Assembly (NCBI GenBank): GCA_911728435.2
Contig: OU452216.1
Location: 10,118,342-10,182,341, forward strand
Direction: 5' to 3'
DNA from: Apoderus coryli
Lineage: Eukaryota; Arthropoda; Insecta; Coleoptera; Attelabidae
DNA: 64,000 nt
The first letter of the stretch is position 1. The number at the start of each line of letters is the position of its first letter. A model generated the notes under the pieces. It ran no database searches and was not told the origin of the DNA. It saw nothing but the letters and a program-made list of their open reading frames with translations. Of this stretch, positions 58,701 to 64,000 are shown in pieces. Both the position numbers and the translations under genes were made by a program.

Positions 58701-61593
58701 TAAAAAAAATTAAATATTAAATAAAGCGTTTACTATAACTTATATAACAAAATAAAAAAAAAATTGTTATATTAAAAAAAAACAATAACCCATGGATACT
58801 TCAGCTTTTTGAATTATCGACCATTACAGAAAAAAAAATAGATATATCAATTCAACAAACAAAATAAAAGTTAAATTTAGGTTAAGTTAGGAAGCACTGC
58901 TTCAACTTTTGTAAAAATGTCTTTTTTTCACTAATAAAATCTCTATTATTGTTGTGTTTATTATTATTGTTATTAAAAATCACCCAATCATGTCAACATT
59001 TAACTGATAACACCACTCAATACAGTACTGTGGATAGAAACCAAAAACTATAATTAGGACCTGACTTGTAACCCAAAATGGCGGCATCTTACGTCACAGT
59101 TTTTTTCAAAGTGCGAACGTGGAGTCGGAATGCTGTACTTACTTATTAATGCTGTGACATGACATACAGAAGAAATTAACATAAGGCGGGAACTTTAAAT
59201 TATGAGTGTTTATTAGGTTTGTTCCAGATATGTTACAGGCACAAAGAACGGCAATATTTCAACGATAAAAACAATAAAAATTGTATTGTTTTACGATAAA
59301 AAAATTTGGCACACAATTTTTATCGTTTTAATTTGCAACAAAGCAGTGCTGGAGTTAGCTGTTTCGAGCATAGACATATTTTATTATTTGACACAAAAAT
59401 AGTACAAAACTTAATTATTCAATACTATACGATAGTTTGCGTGATGATGCGTTATATCTATGCACAGCAATCTACACTCGCACACTTGCTAATTAAACGT
59501 AAGTAATTAAAAAAGAAAATACATGCTGGAAATCACAAACAACAAAGGTACTTACTGTTCGAAAATCTGCTGCGCAAATTATCACGAAGGCAAAAGTAAA
59601 AAGACATGGTAAAACCTAATTTTAATTGTTATACTACCGTCCGAGTTCAGGTGATATTAACACTACCATTTTAAGACAGTTTCTGCATTATTTTACCATT
59701 TATTTTTATTGAATAATAAAATTTGGTAGTAGTAAAGAATTTACATTAAAAAATTAATACTTGTTACGCCTCGCATATATTTTTATTCAATCCGATGCAA
59801 AATATAGGTTGTATCGATTAAAAATTATGTGTTAGCGTTGAGTCGTGATACGTTGATGGTTACGAAGTGTCAATGCGTATGCGCTAGATACCAGTGGCGT
59901 TACAAAACCCTTTATTAGCTTTTGCTGATCAACAATACGTTTCATACAGTTCGTTCTACTCCAAGTCACATAATTTCTATCTACTATTATACAGCAAGGC
60001 AAATTCAAAAGCAAAAAAGGCACAACAAAAAAAGGTAAAGCATAATAGTCAAGGTAGTACCTTGGTCACGTATATCCTGTTGTCGAAATGAGGCGTTTCG
60101 GAGAGCAGACGGTGACAGTTGACCAAGTTCGATGTTCTGTCTCGGCATGCCAACAATGGTCTCCCTTTTTACAGCCTAGGAATAAATAGATAACCTTATA
60201 TATCCCAATTTGTTCATACAAATGTACAGTTCGATATGTTTCCTCTATATTAGCCTCTTGAACTTTACTGCCGGATGAAAAATATGCTTAAAATATGTCC
60301 CCCTTCTAAGCAAAAAAGAAAAGAATCCCCATAGGTTTATTTATGTATAAAATATTGTATCTTTTGAGTTGTGCAACATTTTTAGCTGTAGAGCGATCCT
60401 CTAAAAATTTCAAATATATCATACCTCGAGAGAAGAAGAAAAAACTTACACAAAACTTTACGAAACTACTCTTAAATCACAAACGTTTATCTCAATGAAT
60501 TTTAGAAAACTATAAAAACGCTAAACTTAATTCATTCGTTTAATATAACGCGTTATAAAAACTCCAAAGTTTCTGCTCAAAAGTTTGTACGAAACGCAAC
60601 GGCGATGTTATAAAGTGAACAGAAAACAACGATGCGATCGGAGTTTTTGTTCCAAAAGGAAATACGTTAGAGCTAAAAGTGAAAAGCGAATCAGAAGTTT
60701 TGTGAGTGTTTTCTCGTCGACCTTTTTCTTCAATTATCGTATAGAAATATTGATGATTGAGCCCTTTTTGTATACCTGGGAATTACATAAACAAAGGTCG
60801 GTGCTGCAAAAATCACAATGACCAAACCGGATGGTTAAATCTTCTAATCAAGAACAGCATTTTAAAGGCACAGTCCGTTTGAATAAATGTTAAAAAAAGC
60901 TTAATTTAAGTCATCATGACTGTATTCAACAAAATAAATAATTATCTATTCCAGCGTAAGACGCTCATAACCATAAACCACTCCCTAAATGAGTTCATCG
61001 TCTAATTATACTACAATTCTAAAAAGGGTGTTGTTTCGTGTCCTTTTAACAGCTAAGGGAAACAAATTAAGGGAGCAAACATCATTAAACACGTATCGAA
61101 ATGGCACCACTCCCCATCTACTTCCTCCTGCCCAGATATAATAGAATAGGTACGAGAAAGGTCACCTTTTTTTGTACCTATTTATTATACATACCATGAA
61201 ATTGATTATAGGCTCATGAAAAATATAGAACGAGACCATGTCGAGCGGGTTTTTATTGTTCTTTTTTAAGAACACACCTAAATATCAATCTATATTTATT
61301 TCTGTTGGTCTTTCGTACCTAATTATACGTAAAGGTTTCAGTTATTATTGCGTTTTATAATGTTGAGACGTGAATACATATTGGGAATCTTATCAATCTT
61401 CTTAATTTTATCGTATCAATGCGTCACTTTTGGTACTCACTTATACTAATGCTTAAACTGAGAGAACGTACCGTACAAACGATAAGTGCCATGAACTTAA
61501 AAGACCAAATAATATGTAAAACGGTACAAACTTACTCGAATATTTATCCAAATCCACGTAGCAATTTCTAGATGATGAAGAGGAGGATTTCAT
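40687..61593 (-). CDS. ATP8A: ATP8A-type P4-ATPase (phospholipid flippase), complete gene model
   Basis: A P4-type ATPase that flips aminophospholipids (phosphatidylserine, phosphatidylethanolamine) from the outer or luminal to the cytosolic leaflet, normally with a CDC50/TMEM30 partner. Seventeen exons, each with GT-AG borders and matching phase, join to 3474 nt. Order: N-terminus, TM1-2 ([26 protein letters not shown]), actuator loop with [11 protein letters not shown]3-4 with [18 protein letters not shown] (catalytic Asp near residue 421), nucleotide-binding domain ([21 protein letters not shown]), [11 protein letters not shown] hinge, TM5-10, and the C-terminal regulatory [10 protein letters not shown] motif that marks the ATP8A subgroup over ATP8B. 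The frame is intact throughout. Introns 2-5 and 7-9 are 52-63 bp and intron 13 is 70 bp; others are swollen by repeats. Confidence 0.93.
40785..42287 (-). other. ATP8A intron 16
   Basis: Contains unique AT-rich sequence and the A/T satellite at 41340-42020. No other feature is seen. Confidence 0.7.
41340..42020. repeat. A/T-run satellite with higher-order period
   Basis: Runs of A (7-11) alternate with TTT(T)CC, TTTTCAA, TCTC and TTTTCGA. A block containing GAAAAAATAATTTCC recurs near 41491, 41603, 41735 and 41873, so the higher-order period is roughly 110-140 bp. The lysine-rich frames on + ([11 protein letters not shown]) and phenylalanine-rich frames on - are artefacts of composition. Confidence 0.88.
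42288..42367 (-). CDS. ATP8A: ATP8A exon 16
   Basis: An 80-nt exon; acceptor GGTTGCAG, donor TCGC/GTGAGT. It reads [26 protein letters not shown], matching the SLTERAQLLKNVF segment before the regulatory tail. It is phase-compatible on both sides and isolated between two repeat-filled introns. Confidence 0.92.
42368..44630. other. ATP8A intron 15, proximal part
   Basis: Mostly unrecognised AT-rich sequence, apart from a mariner fragment near 44.4 kb. The minus frames at 43506-43751 and 43898-44140 have no supporting evidence. Confidence 0.5.
44375..44515 (+). pseudogene. Mariner transposase fragment (DD34D-like)
   Basis: The + strand gives [20 protein letters not shown] followed by [11 protein letters not shown], the mariner segment H-H-Y-x-P-E-S-K-x-x-S-x-x-W...P-x-K-x-K-x-x-x-S-A-G-K that precedes the second catalytic Asp. 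Upstream bases (about 44285-44375) are probably degraded transposase. It differs from the two DD41D copies at 22-28 kb. Confidence 0.75.
44630..45600 (+). repeat. GAAGTGAG minisatellite in ATP8A intron 15
   Basis: About 970 bp of GAAGTGAGGAAGTGAGTGAACT-type units (variable landmark; pentamer GAAGT with GAG, GGA and GAACT variants). Longer blocks recur: 44683-44880 and 45060-45240 share the same order of variants. It ends 130 bp before the donor of exon 15. Transcribed from the minus strand it is pyrimidine-rich. Confidence 0.93.
45730..45828 (-). CDS. ATP8A: ATP8A exon 15
   Basis: 99 nt; acceptor TTTTGTAG, donor AATTC/GTAAGT. It reads [20 protein letters not shown] and [12 protein letters not shown], the cytosolic tail just after TM10. 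Confidence 0.92.
46060..46110 (-). repeat. Foldback-element fragment in ATP8A intron 14
   Basis: AATAGGAGTTAGTTTTTTGA and GGAAGAAATGTTTGAAGAT match the spacer of the foldback element at 34.7-34.85 kb. Confidence 0.7.
46147..46281 (-). CDS. ATP8A: ATP8A exon 14
   Basis: 135 nt; acceptor GTGTTTCAG, donor AAGT/GTAAGT. It encodes [20 protein letters not shown] and [16 protein letters not shown]9-10 region of the flippase. Confidence 0.92.
46352..46470 (-). CDS. ATP8A: ATP8A exon 13
   Basis: 119 nt; acceptor GTTTTTAG, donor ACAG/GTGAAT. It encodes [20 protein letters not shown] and [15 protein letters not shown] (TM8-9). Intron 13 (46282-46351) is 70 bp. Confidence 0.92.
46832..47520 (+). repeat. 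(GAAGT)n minisatellite in ATP8A intron 12
   Basis: About 690 bp of nearly pure GAAGT pentamers, interrupted by GAAGATGT steps. It is the simplest member of the family. On the minus strand it is (CTTCA)n and has no stop codon in any frame; it is in frame with exon 12. Confidence 0.95.
47591..48006 (-). CDS. ATP8A: ATP8A exon 12
   Basis: 416 nt; acceptor ATATTTTTCAG, donor ATACG/GTAAGC. It encodes [20 protein letters not shown], the [13 protein letters not shown] [20 protein letters not shown] and [19 protein letters not shown], covering TM5-7. The flippase signature FERWxIGLYNVxFTxxPP is intact. Confidence 0.94.
48050..48575 (+). repeat. GAAGTGAG minisatellite filling ATP8A intron 11
   Basis: Array of GAAGTGAGGAAGTGAGTGAA-type units that makes up nearly the whole 589-bp intron (48007-48595), leaving about 45 bp at the acceptor side and 20 bp at the donor side. 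Confidence 0.93.
48596..49225 (-). CDS. ATP8A: ATP8A exon 11
   Basis: 630 nt, the largest exon; acceptor TTGTTTACAG, donor CATG/GTAAGT. It has [76 protein letters not shown] and [17 protein letters not shown]. It carries the P-domain with the hinge DGxNDxxM that coordinates Mg. The open frame on the opposite strand here is an antisense shadow. Confidence 0.95.
49265..50228 (+). repeat. GAAGTGAG minisatellite in ATP8A intron 10, distal array
   Basis: About 960 bp of degenerate GAAGTGAGTGAA/GAGGAAGTGA units starting 40 bp into the intron on the acceptor side. Confidence 0.92.
50228..50866 (+). repeat. ~290-bp tandem repeat between minisatellite arrays
   Basis: AATGTCGGTTCAATTAGAGA starts near 50233, 50520 and 50814 (periods about 287 and 293 bp). 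Each unit has ACACCCTTTAAATGGTG, CTGGCATTATTTTTGCAGAT and TTTTCACTACGACGTTT. The third copy is cut after about 50 bp, where the minisatellite resumes. Confidence 0.88.
50867..52490 (+). repeat. GAAGTGAG minisatellite in ATP8A intron 10, proximal arrays
   Basis: Two stretches (50867-51650 and 51730-52490) of GAAGTGAGGAAGTGA-type units, separated by a copied exon piece. The block ending at 51640 and the block ending at 52487 share the same series of variants (TTGAGGAAGTGAAGTGATGT, then GAGAAAGTGAAGTGAGTG, then GAGAAGAGTCAAGAGTA), so the region is a tandem duplication of about 0.85 kb. Confidence 0.92.
51658..51728 (-). pseudogene. 71-bp copy of ATP8A exon 10 inside the minisatellite
   Basis: Positions 51658-51728 are identical base for base to 52581-52651 inside exon 10 (codons for [20 protein letters not shown]). 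The copy lacks splice sites and is flanked by GAAGT-type units on both sides. The remaining exon and intron border has been deleted from it. Confidence 0.9.
52531..52734 (-). CDS. ATP8A: ATP8A exon 10
   Basis: 204 nt; acceptor GATTTGCAG, donor AGAAG/GTAAAT. It encodes [40 protein letters not shown] and [13 protein letters not shown], the nucleotide-binding domain. Part of this exon is duplicated in the adjacent intron. Confidence 0.94.
52791..53115 (-). CDS. ATP8A: ATP8A exon 9
   Basis: 325 nt; acceptor TTTTTCAG, donor AAAG/GTAAGA. It encodes [40 protein letters not shown] and [25 protein letters not shown]: the N-domain core. In the usual ASPDEGALV motif the Gly is Arg here. Confidence 0.94.
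53170..53391 (-). CDS. ATP8A: ATP8A exon 8
   Basis: 222 nt, phase 0 both ends; acceptor CCCTCAG, donor GAAG/GTATTG. It encodes [40 protein letters not shown] and [19 protein letters not shown]. It contains the phosphorylated Asp of DKTGT. Confidence 0.95.
53449..53555 (-). CDS. ATP8A: ATP8A exon 7
   Basis: 107 nt; acceptor TTTGTTTCAG, donor CCAG/GTGAGT. It encodes [20 protein letters not shown] and [14 protein letters not shown]3-4 with the P4 signature PISLxVTLE (Pro-Ile-Ser in place of the PEGL of cation pumps). Confidence 0.94.
53556..53869. other. ATP8A intron 6, unique part
   Basis: No feature recognised in the first ~310 bp of this 2.9-kb intron. Confidence 0.45.
53870..56456. repeat. 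Satellite block bracketed by a ~140-bp direct repeat (ATP8A intron 6)
   Basis: GCTAATAGAATTCGTAGCCC, CATTGTATTTCGTGAAAGGG, TTTTTTTAGTTTGACCGTA and TTAGTTTCTAAAT at about 53870-54010 recur at about 56316-56456. A partial third copy of the first part is near 54040. Between them (54330-56310) is the 500-bp satellite in plus orientation, in which a 500-bp unit and a ~171-bp module form a 671-bp higher-order unit. The frames at 54972-55214 and 55643-55885 are identical at that offset. Confidence 0.85.
56489..56766 (-). CDS. ATP8A: ATP8A exon 6
   Basis: 278 nt; acceptor ATTTTAG, donor GAAG/GTAAGT. It encodes [40 protein letters not shown] and a TM3 stretch, [22 protein letters not shown]-x-x-LRNT and [11 protein letters not shown] are standard P4 motifs. 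Confidence 0.94.
56824..57021 (-). CDS. ATP8A: ATP8A exon 5
   Basis: 198 nt; acceptor TTGTTATAG, donor AAAAC/GTAAGT. It encodes [31 protein letters not shown] and [18 protein letters not shown] is the actuator-domain dephosphorylation loop. Confidence 0.95.
57074..57234 (-). CDS. ATP8A: ATP8A exon 4
   Basis: 161 nt; acceptor TTTTGTAG, donor CCAG/GTAAGT. It encodes [47 protein letters not shown], the actuator domain. Confidence 0.94.
57288..57471 (-). CDS. ATP8A: ATP8A exon 3
   Basis: 184 nt; acceptor CTGTTTCAG, donor ATATT/GTAAAC. It encodes [40 protein letters not shown] and [11 protein letters not shown]1-2. The frame was set by joining STAKYS-VIRFIP across the junction. Confidence 0.95.
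57535..57694 (-). CDS. ATP8A: ATP8A exon 2 (common 5' exon)
   Basis: 160 nt; acceptor ATATTTTCCAG, donor ATATAG/GTACAA. It encodes [20 protein letters not shown] and [26 protein letters not shown], the cytosolic N-terminus (family motif R-x-I-x-I-N-x-P-Q...NxISTAKY). It begins with two bases of a split codon, so an upstream exon ending in one base is expected. An in-frame ATG inside it could serve as a short start. Confidence 0.93.
57795..59555. other. ATP8A 5' region, non-coding
   Basis: AT-rich sequence with no repeat array. It is the intron or promoter region between candidate first exons and exon 2. Small + strand frames have no support. CATGACATACAGAAGAAATT occurs twice (near 57929 and 59160). 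Confidence 0.45.
59556..59607 (-). CDS. ATP8A: ATP8A candidate alternative first exon 1b
   Basis: ATG at 59607 opens [17 protein letters not shown] and runs into a strong donor (AACA/GTAAGT), leaving one base. That base plus the two at the start of exon 2 completes Asn, the same phase as exon 1a. It is supported only by splice consensus and phase. Confidence 0.5.
59608..61535. other. Non-coding stretch between candidate first exons
   Basis: No exon or element is recognised. The + frame at 60585-60821 is Lys/Arg-rich without a family match and is not called. Confidence 0.4.
61536..61593 (-). CDS. ATP8A: ATP8A candidate first exon 1a
   Basis: ATG at 61593 opens [19 protein letters not shown] and ends at the donor TTCGA/GTAAGT with one base left, which fits exon 2 exactly. 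The encoded hydrophilic, Ser-rich start is typical of variable P4-ATPase N-termini. No transcript evidence is available here. Confidence 0.55.
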
Positions 61594-63794
61594 ACTCCAA
61601 ACCAGTGTTTGTTGATTATCAGTTTGTTAACAATTTACGAATAAACTGTTCTATGGAACATTAAAGCAATTTTAATCTAGATTATGTCAATTGTGTTTAT
61701 CATAATGTAAATATTTGTTTTAATTAGTAATTATTAGGTACATAAAAAAAAAAAAGAGTATGAACCTAACCTAGTTTAATTGTTTGGACAAGCATCTCGC
61801 AAGGTCACATAAAAACAATTTGACATCAGGTCGAGTAATCTTGAAAACCGGGGAGTAGAACCATCAATCAAAGCGAGGTACAGCATTATAAAATGGCACA
61901 GCGTTGCCTCCGTAGCCTAGATTGTTCGAGTCGCCAGTTTGCATTGTATTTTCTGTAAAAGGAACAATAAACTGTCAAAATAATAAAAACATTGACATTA
62001 ATACTATGGACCAGGTATGGAGTAGATCAATTGATGTCAGAGTGTTGTAGAAAAGGACAGACCTATTGTAGGCAAAAGGGCGCCGTTTAGATTTGTGTTA
62101 ATTTTTTATTGTTATAGGTGTTGTTTGGGGATTAATTTTAATTGAATAAAAAAAAACAAGTAAATAGTCCGTATTAGTTCGTATAACGACGGTATTCACG
62201 GTCTACTCCAGTCAACGAAAATATGAAGTTTAAAAATAATTCAACCATATATAAAAATTAACATTCTTGCCTATATTAGCGCTATCTCTTTCTATACTAT
62301 CTCTTTCTAATGTTAGCATCAGCCGGCTATCATTGTGGCATTGTCTTCTTTCAAAGACAATGATTGTGGTTATGTGTGGGCAATCCAATTAATATGTCAA
62401 TTATAAAAAAATCATTTTGAAGTTAATTTTTCTGTTATCCTAATAGCATACATTTTTTGCTGATAAGTTTCGCGTTTTATTTTATTCCTATAATTACTAA
62501 TAATTAAAGATAAATGGACTTCTTCCATATAACCATATATAAAAATTAACATTCTTGCCTATATTAGCGCTATCTCTCTCTATACTATCTCTTTCTAATG
62601 TTAGCATCAGCGGGCTATCATTGTGGCATTCTCTTCTTTTTAGACAATGATTGTGGTTATGTGTGGGCTATCCAATTAATATGTCAATTATAAAAAATCA
62701 TTTTGAGGTTAATTTTTCTGTTATCCTAATAGCATATATTTTTTGCTGATAAATTTCGCGTTTTATTTTATTACTTGTTCTGGCACAATTTGTTGTCTCT
62801 TGTGCACTAAACTTTACTAAACAGTGTTAGATCAAATAATACAATATTTGTAATGTGGTTTAATTCACTTTATTTTACATAATTTACATATTTTGTTTCA
62901 AATAGGTGTAGGTATATAACATTAATAATATTTTTTAAATATCAATAAGCCATTTGCACAAAGTTCATAATTTAATGAGTACCTAATTAAACAATATTGT
63001 GCATTCTCTTCCAAATAATAGGTAATAATAATTACTAGTATAATAACAATAATAATGAAAAATATTTTTTTTTAAATTAACACTAGGTAGGACTTAGAAC
63101 ACCTGTACATTTAATTGTTCTACTCGTATTATAATGTGATAAATAAAAGAATTAACTAAATGTAAAAATAGTTGGAATTTTATATATTTATTGAAGGTAC
63201 TTAATCCAGTTTTCTCTCAATGAAGTCAACTTTCACATTCTTGCTCTTTCTAGAATCATATATAGTCTATGGAAATAATTAATTGTCATTAATGTCACTT
63301 GTCAACTACAACTTTATTATAAAAATAATCAATAATTATGCCGGTGCGTTCAAATTTTACTAAAATTAGAACAAAAACATCTGAAACACACACCACACAG
63401 AATTAAACCTGTTGTTAAAGCTGAAATTGCTACTTTGGGATACATTTTGCCGTATTCAACTGAAACCTGTAACGTAATTTACGTGTTGGAGTCAGCACAT
63501 AGAATTTTACGCACCGCACTTCTATCAAGAAAATTTAAAAGCGAAGTTAGATTTTGCTGAGTAATTCCTGGTAAGTACTTCAAAAAACCTGTAATAATAA
63601 TTGGATATCATTTATTTCCTTCTTAATAACTCAATCACAAACTTTTTTACACCTAAATTTATAAAATTCCAAGCAATAACCACACACAACAACACACCCT
63701 CAATTATGTTTGTTTCGTTTAAATAATATTCACAAATTACCACTATCACCGCATTATTTAATTATTAAGTCATCATTATTTAAAGTTTAATTCA
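61594..63794. other. Intergenic region with a ~286-bp tandem duplication
   Basis: Sequence between the ATP8A 5' end and the next minus-strand gene. Except for the duplication at 62244-62775 I see no feature. AATAAA on the minus strand (63611-63616) is a candidate polyadenylation signal for the gene at 63795. Confidence 0.5.
62244..62775 (+). repeat. Direct duplication, two copies of ~245 bp
   Basis: ACCATATATAAAAATTAACA, GCCTATATTAGCGCTATCTC, GGCTATCATTGTGGCATT and TCCTAATAGCATA at 62246-62486 recur at 62530-62770 (offset about 286 bp). The first copy has a hairpin, CATTGTCTT-6 bases-AAGACAATG, near 62338-62361. The second has lost it through substitutions and a deletion. Confidence 0.85.
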
Positions 63795-64000
63795 CTATTT
63801 CACTTGCGTCTTGAGATGCTGCAAAAACTCGTGATAAGACAACGCGTTCTCCATCCGATCCTCAATTAACCGTTCGAAAAACCCTACTCGCATCGCACTA
63901 TTATCCCGAACCACATGCACCGTAGCCGGATAAGGTTTCTCATCGTTCAAATACCCAACGAAACGATGCATACGCGCATTGGAGTCGTTATCCAAGACCG
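63795..64000 (-). CDS. Terminal exon of an unidentified gene
   Basis: An open frame enters from beyond the window edge and ends at TAG (63795-63797). It reads VLDNDSNARMHRFVGYLNDE, KPYPATVHVVRDNSAMRVGF, FERLIEDRMENALSYHEFLQ, HLKTQVK. The balanced amino-acid composition, GC content higher than the surroundings and end in a charged C-terminus support a real exon. I do not recognise the family. The 5' splice site is outside the window. Confidence 0.65.
   Translation of the reverse strand, partial: VLDNDSNARMHRFVGYLNDEKPYPATVHVVRDNSAMRVGFFERLIEDRMENALSYHEFLQHLKTQVK

Noticed and set aside
60585..60821. 78-residue Lys/Arg-rich + strand frame
   Set aside because: No family signature, no splice support and AT-rich surroundings; probably chance.

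Overview
The window looks like AT-rich, intron-bearing arthropod DNA, most likely insect. It holds parts of three protein-coding genes with GT-AG introns, many tandem repeats, and two DD41D mariner copies beside non-LTR retrotransposons. I could not place it to species. It is not bacterial: there are no operons, and most long open frames are repeat artefacts or antisense shadows.

Layout. (1) About 1-29 kb is the 3' half of a + strand gene for a carbonic anhydrase-related protein (CA10/CA11 type, CARP). Four exons can be assembled (9438-9592, 11892-12023, 26763-26808, 28921-28985), and all junction phases agree. Its introns hold a ~500-bp satellite family, a ~348-bp tandem repeat, an apparently intact two-ORF non-LTR retrotransposon (16.1-20.2 kb), two broken retrotransposons, a MITE and two mariners. 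(2) About 29-40.6 kb is intergenic between convergent genes. It carries a ~91-bp satellite, C/T-rich minisatellites, a foldback repeat and tandem segmental duplications. (3) 40687-61593 on the - strand is a complete P4-ATPase (phospholipid flippase) of the ATP8A type. I assembled 17 coding exons; the joined frame is 3474 nt (1157 codons plus stop), the usual family length. There is also a second possible first exon with the same splice phase. Four of its introns carry the same GAAGT-type minisatellite in the same orientation. Another carries an A/T satellite and another the 500-bp satellite. (4) 63795-64000 on the - strand is the last exon of an unidentified gene.

The three genes show no functional link. 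ATP8A would move aminophospholipids across Golgi, endosomal or plasma membranes. CARP is a catalytically inactive relative of carbonic anhydrase, in vertebrates a secreted neuronal ligand. What unifies the window is repeat dynamics. Several satellite blocks are bracketed by direct duplications of the neighbouring non-satellite DNA, and a 71-bp piece of an ATP8A exon has been copied into the minisatellite of the next intron.

The most testable new points are: a canonical -1 slippery heptamer (A AAA AAC) directly before the ORF1 stop of the retrotransposon, whose ORF2 has no AUG before its endonuclease domain; the repeated invasion of one gene's introns by one minisatellite in one orientation; the duplicated-flank signature of the satellite blocks; and a stop-free minisatellite intron that would add about 258 residues if retained. 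All splice calls are by eye from consensus sites and family similarity. No alignment, transcript or database search was run.
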